From the NCBI GenBank assembly GCA_019828565.1, contig JAHDYR010000005.1:496001-560000 (forward strand): a DNA stretch of 64,000 nt, given 5' to 3'. The DNA comes from Carpediemonas membranifera. Its lineage: Eukaryota; Fornicata. Shown here piece by piece: positions 17,001 to 22,869 of the stretch; the first letter of the stretch is position 1; the number at the start of each line of letters is the position of its first letter. The notes under the pieces are model-generated. The model had not been told where the DNA came from. It searched no databases and was given only the letters and a program-made list of their open reading frames with translations. The position numbers and the translations under genes were made by a program.

Positions 17001-17294
17001 CCAGATGAAGGCCCCTTGTGGCGTTCGTACACCCATAGCCAGGCAACACTACGAGAGAGCCGGTCCGCGTTGAAGGGGGCGCAGGAGCCGTGGGCGCGAT
17101 TCGAAATGATGATGGACCTCGAGGAAGTATTCAAGGCCACCGGACATTCCTTCCGCCGCGGCGCCGCAGTACATCTGGTTGAATCTGGAACTCCAATGGA
17201 AGTGGTGCAAGCCTTGGGGGGATGGCGGGCGCAAGACTCAGTACAAACGTACATCAGTGAAGCAATACGACTGTCCAGAAGCGCATGGAGCTGA
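14058..17294 (+). CDS. Tyrosine-recombinase frame, element 3 (long overlapping ORF)
   Basis: The YR domain proper lies at about 16110-17294: Arg in TVSRAGEIRAL, Lys in RHTKTRDE, box II HSFRRGAAVHL (His 17145) and Tyr in VQTYISEA (17250). The frame is open for 1078 codons from an ATG at 14058 that precedes the RT start (14107). Its N-terminal peptide contains TIKGTIYVYEHYE and VVRRSARL, which correspond to the peptides of elements 2 and 4. A (GACTGTGACTCT)n microrepeat (about 16335-16368) encodes an Asp/Cys/Ser run before the catalytic domain. Expression strategy is unknown. Confidence 0.7.
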   Translation: MPTSKTIKGTIYVYEHYETRRSKKASTRARDINRQATDQSCAVTQVVRRSARLLPGVPGTGGGLDEPRLEGVGGLGGQQGGREHTERRGEGSPGNAQRPESEREGRPNKRDAEGASEHSSLRGSNGEQHIPGLPDSEETIGLETHTRPPAGQLFPTGPQVSVEGVDGGGGQSGTGGMVDERRPEVRLLPGAHGGGGQGVPGDYPRRNNISVESPALRPQHSTRGIPEGHRPGGKDYSKRVWRAGVRIPRRPAVRRPLTRITRGEDARHTCADEKTRHGNLAGEVCCCANAGARVPRGGDQLSRGMHVPDREKGHRHDQLDRQTAEGETVPSQGPPSPHREAAVRTVRRGSSGPAQATRASMCGGLTRRKVTGHEEGHPTGSEDRPAVVGENTEERPALVVLSHERERDSDRDGRERPCLRWRHLVRVRDRLVSGHVRPDIRRQINQLQGGEGHGHSAAPLGAEDSRQGRLISRRQHVSTGLDREEQYKGTGPHATRGEGAPRLLTRDRGEGANKARPGSAQHHSGRPLEIQEARLGDAGITSGEGSRAVGHNRQIAVRNTNFPARGLGLCRRRLHGGLDRVQVNRSPTSCALTPRDRQIERDMATVRGHPSPAAQGSGSNRTAERHQRGPGPEPDVPGQNRSHAAGTLVDRHRDRELVRREGSYPFRGLLGAGEVDIGTALSAPWVMARHRAMRAAGQTPERGHLSCQWTREPRVKSSQIEAQLTNNPLLMDKEVSTRQRIAAETAKFTFFRSSVRHDPDCDSDCDSDCDLPQDDPAPTARDTAQATLDRARQELTDREWLHEFAELLDAIEPADTLMLYLFSEIPFVARDTFITKEANIRMGLEALGESAETTRLHRALTRAGARLAGRCELTPGRKTGKAWPIRRETLEAAARSAGAHATPPLTQAIAFGLVTFATVSRAGEIRALKTEDVRHGGADGALEITIRHTKTRDEATLKLVPSADDQLRSPAWWLAMHMSNLPDEGPLWRSYTHSQATLRESRSALKGAQEPWARFEMMMDLEEVFKATGHSFRRGAAVHLVESGTPMEVVQALGGWRAQDSVQTYISEAIRLSRSAWS
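14107..16116 (+). CDS. Reverse transcriptase-RNase H, element 3
   Basis: A 669-residue protein starting MRREEARKQ. A conserved GSMSRAWREWEALGAS segment precedes the RT. RT motifs are LIHDLRPVNFF, SVDLKSGYYQVL, LPFGLNTAPEAFQ and VYLDDLLFAD (tyrosine codon at 14797, residue 231). RNase H shows IETDASDHAYGG, NCKEAKAMD, GDNTSALAW and HVPGLLNTTADDLSR. It overlaps the YR-specific region by a few codons at its 3' end. It is intact and collinear with element 2, without a methyltransferase or integrase. Confidence 0.9.
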   Translation: MRREEARKQVQEQETSTDKQPIKAAQSRKSYDAPPDSCPVSRAQVVGSMSRAWREWEALGASKEVVSTLRDGVKVAPATPNAPRANGREGPISEMLKELVNIQALEVATASNISPVFLIPKKPSDWRLIHDLRPVNFFQQVRKFRLKGLMEVAANLAQGAWLTSVDLKSGYYQVLMAEEAKEYLGITHEGTTYRWRALPFGLNTAPEAFQRVTAQAAKIIRREFGVQVFVYLDDLLFADHSRASLAEKMPGILALMRRLGMVISQEKSVAVPTQELEYLGVVINSAEGCMYLTERKATDMISLIDRLQKERRFLVKDLQALIGKLLFARFAVGARALPRLRELQCAAASLAGKLRGTKKDIPQEARTDLRWWARTLRRDPHWWCFLTNGREIRIETDASDHAYGGAIWSEFGTDSFQDTFDQTFVGKSINCKEAKAMDIALRRWERRIAGRDVLLVGDNTSALAWIGKSSTKAPAHMRREVKELHDFLHAIGARVRTKHVPGLLNTTADDLSRFKKLDWAMPASLAARAAEQWGTTDRSLFATRTFLPEDLGYVEDAFTADWTECRSIAVPPVALLPRVTARLREIWQQSEVTPAQQPRGVVVIAPQRGTNVDLDLNRMSQDKIEVTLPAHWWTGTEIENLFAGKDRIPFVAYWVPVRSTLAQLCPPHG

Positions 17295-17545
17295 GCTAAC
17301 TGTAGATAGAAGATATAGAAGATAAGAAGAGCACAATGTGTGCAAATGAGTGTTAAAATAAGAACAGAAGCGAAGACAGAGACCAAAGAACCATTATGCC
17401 CAGTTGCAAAGTCAAGGTCATGGTGAAAAACTAACGTCAGAAGAGGAGGGGCGGACGACCATATAGGGTCTATAGAACTCGGTAAGGGGTGTCTCAATTA
17501 TATTTATTTGATGGCGGGATACATCAATTGGAGACTTCGACTGTT
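17295..17545. other. 3' non-coding region and right end of element 3
   Basis: A+G-rich sequence follows the YR stop and ends in TTTGATGGCGGGATACATCA and the core at 17538-17560. No RNA gene or further ORF is supported. Confidence 0.5.
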
Positions 17546-17560
17546 GTCGACTAACAGTCG
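17538..17560. other. Candidate YR recombination site (perfect arms)
   Basis: CGACTGTT (17538-17545), spacer GTCGACT (17546-17552), AACAGTCG (17553-17560): an 8-bp perfect inverted repeat around a 7-nt spacer, the architecture of known YR targets such as lox and FRT. It lies exactly between a right end and a left end. Confidence 0.6.
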
Positions 17561-17840
17561 GCGTACCGTCGTAGACGTAGACACAGTGCGCCTTGGGGCG
17601 CGGTCCACAAGGGTCCGAGTGGGGTGCCGATCACCCGGACCCAAACCCAAAAGATTCGGGAGAATCTTCTAGATTCGTGGAAAATATTCGGCTGGTGACC
17701 TGGGACGTTTAAGCCAATTTAACCAAGGGGGAAAACCTCCCCTGTTCGGCACATCCCTGGAAATGGCTGACGACGAGCAAGACGCTCAGCCTGATCCAGG
17801 AGTATAAATTTGATCTAATCAATTGGAGACTTCGACTGTT
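17546..17840 (+). mobile_element. 295-bp short non-autonomous element, copy 1
   Basis: It consists of the element 3-type leader with both hairpins, the first 23 nt of gag (ATGGCTGACGACGAGCAAGA...), then about 45 nt (CAGCCTGATCCAGGAGTATA...) ending in the right-end CAATTGGAGACTT and a second identical core at 17833-17855. All other coding sequence is missing. An almost identical unit occurs at about 39612-39894, so this is a repeated element and not a one-off deletion. Confidence 0.75.
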
Positions 17841-17855
17841 GTCGACTAACAGTCG
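17833..17855. other. Candidate YR recombination site (perfect arms), short element/element 4 junction
   Basis: Same 23-nt site as 17538-17560: CGACTGTT-GTCGACT-AACAGTCG. The element 4 left end (GGCATATCATCGATATGTAA) follows immediately. Confidence 0.6.
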
Positions 17856-18061
17856 GGCATATCATCGATATGTAAGCTATCACGCCTCGGGCGTGGCTCA
17901 CGCCCTGACACTGCTGGGTCAGGGTGTGTCAGAACAGGATTCCGGGGACACGAGAAAGATGGCCAAAATATTTAGAAAATCTCGAAAGATATGATTGTGG
18001 ATACGGTTTTGATCCGTCCCGATCGCGAGCAGATCGTATCCCTCCAGCAGAAACCGTGAGG

Positions 18062-18736
18062 ATGGCCGAAGGCGACACGGATAACGCTGATCCGCCGCCT
18101 GTCACCATGGAGAGCCTTGCTGAGCTCATACAACAGCAGCAGAACGTCATTACGGCACTCCGTTCGGAGGTTTCATCGGTTAAGGACAGTACACGGGACC
18201 CGAGACGCCCGTCTCGGATAGGAGCCGTTGCTAAGGAGTACGACCACCTCCGCGAGACACTTGCCGACATCAGAGGTATCCTCAACAACCCGGAGATGAC
18301 GCGCGTCAACCAGATCGAAGCCGCGATCGAGGCGGTCTTCGAGCGCAGACTCGAGTTCCTACGGCTATATGACAGCCACTCCGACACCGCTGCGCGCTAC
18401 TTCATGGCTATTTCGAGAGAAGAACGAGACGCGCAACGCTTCGTAGTGCTGGCCGCCAAGGCGGCCAAGGCCACCCACCGCCTCCTCGACCCAAGCGGTT
18501 CCAGAGAGGCTTCGGCGGCTTCAGCCGCAACTCTCCCCGCTTCAACAACAACAACCGTCGTGCCCCGGCAACCGACCTCGGACCGGGGCGGGCCCAGTAG
18601 AGGCCAGAGAAGGGTTAAGCCTGAACCCGATGACTATAAAAGGCTCGATATACTTCGAAGAGTTTGTTTGCAATGGAAAGAGAAGAAGCACAAGAAGATC
18701 AGCAAGACACCTCCACCCAGTGTATACAGGGGCTGA
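18062..18736 (+). CDS. gag-like protein, element 4 (probable frameshift near 18470)
   Basis: The ATG at 18062 (MAEGDTDN) aligns with the gag starts of elements 2 and 3. The conserved block is present (DPRRPSRIGAVAKEYDHLRE; ERRLEFLRLYDSHSDTAARY). Past the AAKAAKA segment the frame changes character. Another register from about 18475 encodes an Arg/Phe/Asn-rich tail and stops at 18598-18600, as expected for this gag family. A 1-2 nt shift near 18470 therefore seems likely; otherwise the ORF runs on to 18736 and overlaps the RT start. The same shift is present in element 5, so it predates the duplication. Confidence 0.6.
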   Translation: MAEGDTDNADPPPVTMESLAELIQQQQNVITALRSEVSSVKDSTRDPRRPSRIGAVAKEYDHLRETLADIRGILNNPEMTRVNQIEAAIEAVFERRLEFLRLYDSHSDTAARYFMAISREERDAQRFVVLAAKAAKATHRLLDPSGSREASAASAATLPASTTTTVVPRQPTSDRGGPSRGQRRVKPEPDDYKRLDILRRVCLQWKEKKHKKISKTPPPSVYRG

Positions 18737-21700
18737 CGGGCTCGATGAGCCGTCGGTGGATGAGGTGGGAGGCCCTCGGGGCCAGCAGGGAGGTGGTGCA
18801 ACTGTTACGAGAGGGAGTGAAGGTCACCCCGGCAGCACCGGCGCTCAATGCGCACCTCCAGAAGGAGACAGACACGATGAAGGCTCTACTAGAGGAGCTA
18901 CTGCAACAGAAAGCAATAGAGAAGGGCGAGGCGACGACAATATGCCCCCTGTTTGCATTAGAGAAGAAGATCGCAGGCAGCTACCGTCTGATACACGACC
19001 TGAGACCGGTCAATGCATACCAAGAGGACCTAACATTCAGGCTGAGGGGCCTAGCAGAGATACAGCATGGCGTTCCGAGAAACTCGTGGGGAATAACATT
19101 GGACATGAAGTCCGGGTACTACCAGCTCCTAGTGGAGGAGAACTCACGACAGGAACTCGGATTCTCGTTCGAGGGAGAACAATACAGATGGAGAGGACTC
19201 CCTTTCGGCCTCTCAACGGCGCCACGGCAGTTTCAGTCGGTTACGTCACAGATGGCGAAGATCTTGCGCTCACTTCTCGAAGGACTGATAATATACGTGT
19301 ATCTGGACGATCTGCTCATAATCAGTCGCTCGAGAGAGTCGTTGAGCGCCCAGGTCCCACGGATCTTAGAGATCTTGGACTCACTTGGAGTCGTCCTATC
19401 GAGAGAGAAGTGCCACTTGACCCCGTCCCAGAGGGTAACTTACTTGGGCGTGATAGTCGACTTGCGCGAGATGACGATGTCGCTGCCAGAGGAGAAGAGG
19501 GCTCAGTACAGCAGTCTCATAGCCAACCTGCAACTCAAGAGACACACAAAGCGGGACCTTCAGACCCTTCACGGAAAGCTACTCTTCTGCCGGTTCGCAC
19601 TAGGGACGCGGGCACTTGTCCGGCTCAGAGAGCTGCAGGTCAGGATCGCTGGCTGCGACGACCGAGTGCGGTACCCAAAGTCCAGCCTGCCCCAGGACCT
19701 ACGAACGGACCTGCGGTGGTGGGCCAGACAGCTATCATCCGATCCGGCATGGTACTTCGGCCCAAGAGGCCAGGTACTTCGTATGGAGACCGACGCGTCG
19801 GACTATGCGTTCGGCGCGACGCTGTTTGTCGAAGACACGTCCCTCAACATCCAGGGCAGGTTCTCAGAGGCACAATGCTCCAAGAGCATCAACGCGAAGG
19901 AGCTATGGGCAATGGAGGAAGGCCTGCGGAGATGGACGAGCGACATTCAGGAGAGGGACCTACTCCTAGCCGGGGACAACACATCAGCGCTTTCATGGGT
20001 CCTGAAGTCAAGCACCAGAGCTCCCCGACACATCAGAAGGACGATTGTGGAGCTTCACGACTACTTGTTCGAGATTGGCTGCAGGATAAGAACCAAGCAC
20101 ATTCCAGGGAGATACAACACGACTGCCGACGGGCTGTCCAGGTACCGGAAGCTGGACTGGAACTCACCCGCGGCGATGCTCCAGAGCGCGCTGGAACGAT
20201 GGGGGTCAGTAGACCGATCACTCTTCTGCGCGGAGAGATTCCTGCCGGAGGACCACGACTTCCAGACGGACGCATTTACATGCAATTGGTCAGAGATGAG
20301 GTCATTGGCGGTCCCACCAGTCAGCCTACTGGACAAGGTCATCGCCAGGGCGGAGGAGATCGCCACGTCAGACGAGACGCACCCCGCACTGCAGCAGAGA
20401 GGCCTATTAGTCATCGCACCACAACGCAGGACGAACTCCAACGCCAGACTGGCAGCCATAGCACAGGACTGGTTCGAGGCAGCGTTCCCGACCAGCTGGT
20501 GGGCCCACACGGAGATAGGGAGCCTCTTCACAGGCAAGCAGAGAGCGACGTTCATAGCCTACTGGATCCCGATCGCCACAGAGACCTCGTCCTCACAGCC
20601 GGGGGAGTCCTGCAACAGAGAGCGAGAGAACGTATCGCCAGCGGAAGACAGGAGGAGCACAGGTGGCGAAGAAGCCCCAGAGAGTTCGAGACAGGCCTCA
20701 GAGATCAGATACTCGGAGCAGCACTCATCAGGGACCGGGAACGGAGCACCCGAGAGCGCATAGCCGTGGAGACGGCAAAGTACATCAGTTTTGCAGAACG
20801 TATGATGGAGGAAGAGGAGGAAGCTGGAGAGAACAGAGACACGGTAGGAGCAAGGGCAGAAACAGCCGTTTTCCTGGGCGAGATGGCACAACGCATTAGG
20901 GACGCAGACTGGAGAGCAGAAGTCGAAGAGATCGCACAGATGGCGCCTGATGACGACTACCTCCTACACTACATGATACAAGAGATCCCTTTCATTGCCA
21001 AGGACACATTCCTCGTCAAGGAAGCAAATATCAGGACTGGCCTAGAGTCGATCAACCATGGTCTGGAGAGCTCACCCATCCACAGGGCTCTTATACGCGC
21101 GTGTGCAAGAATGGCCGGCAAATGCGAGCTCACTGTGGGTCGTAAGACTGGAAAGGCATACCCGGTGACAGTCGAGCAGCTGAAGAGAGCAGCAGCCGCG
21201 GCGCGCAAGACCAAGTCACCGGCGCTCACGCAGGCAGTAGCCTTCGGACTGACGTGCTTCTCCACCGTCAGCAGATCAGGGGAGATAATGAGCTTACTCA
21301 CGACCGACGTTCGGCGGGTGAGAGAGGGCTACGAGATCACTATTCGAAGATCCAAGACCAGGGATGAGCCCATGGTGAAGCTGGTCCCACTACTAGCAGC
21401 AGGAGGCTTAAGCCCAGCCAAGTGGCTGAGAGCACACCTCAACGACATTCAGACGGAAGGACCCCTGTGGAGATCCATACAGCACACCGAGAGCCTGCTG
21501 AGAGACAACTGCCTTCCACTGACAGCAACAAGGTGGCGCAGATGGGAGATGATCATGGACGTCAACGAGGTCTTCAAGGCAACAGGACACAGCTTCAGAC
21601 GTGGAGCCGTCGTTCACATGATCGATGAAGGGCGTTCCCCATTGGTTATTCAGGCACTAGGAGGCTGGAAGTCGATCGATTCGGTGAATAGATACTGTGA

Positions 21701-21746
21701 AGAGGCCATTCGAATCTCACAGCATGCTCTGCAGAGAAGAACATAG
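18630..21746 (+). CDS. Tyrosine-recombinase frame, element 4 (long overlapping ORF)
   Basis: The YR domain lies at about 20600-21746: Arg in TVSRSGEIMSL, Lys in RRSKTRDE, box II HSFRRGAVVHM (His 21588) and Tyr in VNRYCEEA (21693). The frame is open for 1038 codons from ATG 18630, 43 nt before the RT start. It opens MTIKGSIYFEEF and soon gives TRRSARHL, matching the IKGT-Y and RRSARL peptides of elements 2 and 3 with different synonymous codons. The catalytic region is intact; the N-terminal extent of the real protein is uncertain. Confidence 0.7.
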   Translation: MTIKGSIYFEEFVCNGKRRSTRRSARHLHPVYTGADGLDEPSVDEVGGPRGQQGGGATVTRGSEGHPGSTGAQCAPPEGDRHDEGSTRGATATESNREGRGDDNMPPVCIREEDRRQLPSDTRPETGQCIPRGPNIQAEGPSRDTAWRSEKLVGNNIGHEVRVLPAPSGGELTTGTRILVRGRTIQMERTPFRPLNGATAVSVGYVTDGEDLALTSRRTDNIRVSGRSAHNQSLERVVERPGPTDLRDLGLTWSRPIEREVPLDPVPEGNLLGRDSRLARDDDVAARGEEGSVQQSHSQPATQETHKAGPSDPSRKATLLPVRTRDAGTCPAQRAAGQDRWLRRPSAVPKVQPAPGPTNGPAVVGQTAIIRSGMVLRPKRPGTSYGDRRVGLCVRRDAVCRRHVPQHPGQVLRGTMLQEHQREGAMGNGGRPAEMDERHSGEGPTPSRGQHISAFMGPEVKHQSSPTHQKDDCGASRLLVRDWLQDKNQAHSREIQHDCRRAVQVPEAGLELTRGDAPERAGTMGVSRPITLLRGEIPAGGPRLPDGRIYMQLVRDEVIGGPTSQPTGQGHRQGGGDRHVRRDAPRTAAERPISHRTTTQDELQRQTGSHSTGLVRGSVPDQLVGPHGDREPLHRQAESDVHSLLDPDRHRDLVLTAGGVLQQRARERIASGRQEEHRWRRSPREFETGLRDQILGAALIRDRERSTRERIAVETAKYISFAERMMEEEEEAGENRDTVGARAETAVFLGEMAQRIRDADWRAEVEEIAQMAPDDDYLLHYMIQEIPFIAKDTFLVKEANIRTGLESINHGLESSPIHRALIRACARMAGKCELTVGRKTGKAYPVTVEQLKRAAAAARKTKSPALTQAVAFGLTCFSTVSRSGEIMSLLTTDVRRVREGYEITIRRSKTRDEPMVKLVPLLAAGGLSPAKWLRAHLNDIQTEGPLWRSIQHTESLLRDNCLPLTATRWRRWEMIMDVNEVFKATGHSFRRGAVVHMIDEGRSPLVIQALGGWKSIDSVNRYCEEAIRISQHALQRRT
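18673..20763 (+). CDS. Reverse transcriptase-RNase H, element 4
   Basis: The second in-frame ATG (18673, MEREEAQED) aligns with the starts in elements 2 and 3, so it is preferred to 18664. A GSMSRRWMRWEALGAS segment precedes the RT. RT motifs are LIHDLRPVNAY, TLDMKSGYYQLL, LPFGLSTAPRQFQ and VYLDDLLIIS (tyrosine at residue 210). RNase H shows METDASDYAFGA, NAKELWAME, GDNTSALSW and HIPGRYNTTADGLSR. The stop at 20761-20763 lies inside the YR-specific region, so the C-terminal 30-50 residues are dual-coded. It is intact, unlike the element 5 copy. Confidence 0.9.
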   Translation: MEREEAQEDQQDTSTQCIQGLTGSMSRRWMRWEALGASREVVQLLREGVKVTPAAPALNAHLQKETDTMKALLEELLQQKAIEKGEATTICPLFALEKKIAGSYRLIHDLRPVNAYQEDLTFRLRGLAEIQHGVPRNSWGITLDMKSGYYQLLVEENSRQELGFSFEGEQYRWRGLPFGLSTAPRQFQSVTSQMAKILRSLLEGLIIYVYLDDLLIISRSRESLSAQVPRILEILDSLGVVLSREKCHLTPSQRVTYLGVIVDLREMTMSLPEEKRAQYSSLIANLQLKRHTKRDLQTLHGKLLFCRFALGTRALVRLRELQVRIAGCDDRVRYPKSSLPQDLRTDLRWWARQLSSDPAWYFGPRGQVLRMETDASDYAFGATLFVEDTSLNIQGRFSEAQCSKSINAKELWAMEEGLRRWTSDIQERDLLLAGDNTSALSWVLKSSTRAPRHIRRTIVELHDYLFEIGCRIRTKHIPGRYNTTADGLSRYRKLDWNSPAAMLQSALERWGSVDRSLFCAERFLPEDHDFQTDAFTCNWSEMRSLAVPPVSLLDKVIARAEEIATSDETHPALQQRGLLVIAPQRRTNSNARLAAIAQDWFEAAFPTSWWAHTEIGSLFTGKQRATFIAYWIPIATETSSSQPGESCNRERENVSPAEDRRSTGGEEAPESSRQASEIRYSEQHSSGTGNGAPESA

Positions 21747-21973
21747 AATATAGGACATAAGAGAGCATTGTAGCGATAAAGGGAGATGAAACGGAACGAG
21801 GGGAAAAGAATCAGGCAAGAGTTAGAGAAATGGATGTTTCTCGGATTCGGAACAGGAATTACATATGCCACGTATAACCGGCACAGAAGGTCATAAGTGC
21901 AGTAGAGGAAGGCTCAGGGGTACCATCGCAAGGTTAGATGGCGGGATGCATCAATTTGGAATAGTCGATTATC
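21747..21973. other. 3' non-coding region and right end of element 4
   Basis: No gene is seen. The core region around 21966-21988 has a GTCGAC centre but weaker arms than at 17538. Confidence 0.5.
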
Positions 21974-22194
21974 GTCGACCAAATGGTCGGCATATCATCG
22001 ATATGTAAGCTATCACGCCTCGGGCGTGGCTCACGCCCTGACACTGCTGGGTCAGGGTGTGTCAGAACAGGATTCCGGGGACACGAGAAAGATGGCCAAA
22101 ATATTTAGAAAATCTCGAAAGATATGATTGTGGATACGGTCTTGATCCGTCCCGATCGCGAGCAGATCGTATCCCTCCAGCAGAAACCGTGAGG

Positions 22195-22869
22195 ATGGCC
22201 GAAGGCGACACGGATAACGCTGATCCGCCGCCTGTCACCATGGAGAGCCTTGCTGAGCTCATACAACAGCAGCAGAACGTCATTACGGCACTCCGTTCGG
22301 AGGTTTCATCGGTTAAGGACAGTACACGGGACCCGAGACGCCCGTCTCGGATAGGAGCCGTTGCTAAGGAGTACGACCACCTCCGCGAGACACTTGCCGA
22401 CATCAGAGGTATCCTCAACAACCCGGAGATGACGCGCGTCAACCAGATCGAAGCCGCGATCGAGGCGGTCTTCGAGCGCAGACTCGAGTTCCTACGGCTA
22501 TATGACAGCCACTCCGACACCGCTGCGCGCTACTTCATGGCTATTTCGAGAGAAGAACGAGACGCGCAACGCTTCGTAGTGCTGGCCGCCAAGGCGGCCA
22601 AGGCCACCCACCGCCTCCTCGACCCAAGCGGTTCCAGAGAGGCTTCGGCGGCTTCAGCCGCAACTCTCCCCGCTTCAACAACAACAACCGTCGTGCCCCG
22701 GCAACCGACCTCGGACCGGGGCGGGCCCAGTAGAGGCCAGAGAAGGGTTAAGCCTGAACCCGATGACTATAAAAGGCTCGATATACTTCGAAGAGTTTGT
22801 TTGCAATGGAAAGAGAAGAAGCACAAGAAGATCAGCAAGACACCTCCACCCAGTGTATACAGGGGCTGA
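22195..22869 (+). CDS. gag-like protein, element 5
   Basis: Identical in sequence to the element 4 gag from its ATG onward, including the probable frameshift after AAKAAKA. The ATG at 22195 corresponds to 18062. Confidence 0.58.
   Translation: MAEGDTDNADPPPVTMESLAELIQQQQNVITALRSEVSSVKDSTRDPRRPSRIGAVAKEYDHLRETLADIRGILNNPEMTRVNQIEAAIEAVFERRLEFLRLYDSHSDTAARYFMAISREERDAQRFVVLAAKAAKATHRLLDPSGSREASAASAATLPASTTTTVVPRQPTSDRGGPSRGQRRVKPEPDDYKRLDILRRVCLQWKEKKHKKISKTPPPSVYRG

Larger units (their letters stand above)
13285..17545 (+). mobile_element. Element 3: DIRS/Ngaro-like retroelement
   Basis: The leader starts GTACCGTCGTAGACGTAGAC and has two hairpins. Gag, RT-RNase H and YR follow, then the same right end as element 2 and a core at 17538-17560. 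The leader (through the first 23 nt of gag) recurs in two short elements at 17546-17840 and about 39612-39894. ORFs look intact. Confidence 0.86.
17841..21973 (+). mobile_element. Element 4: DIRS/Ngaro-like retroelement, first unit of tandem array
   Basis: Core to core this unit is 4133 bp. The order is leader with two hairpins (CACGCC-TCG-GGCGTG, then CGCCCTGAC...GTCAGGGTG), gag, RT-RNase H, YR and the right end GATGGCGGGATGCATCAATT. Element 5 repeats it at the next core with only a few substitutions and one deletion. RT-RNase H and YR are intact; gag seems frameshifted near 18470. Confidence 0.87.
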
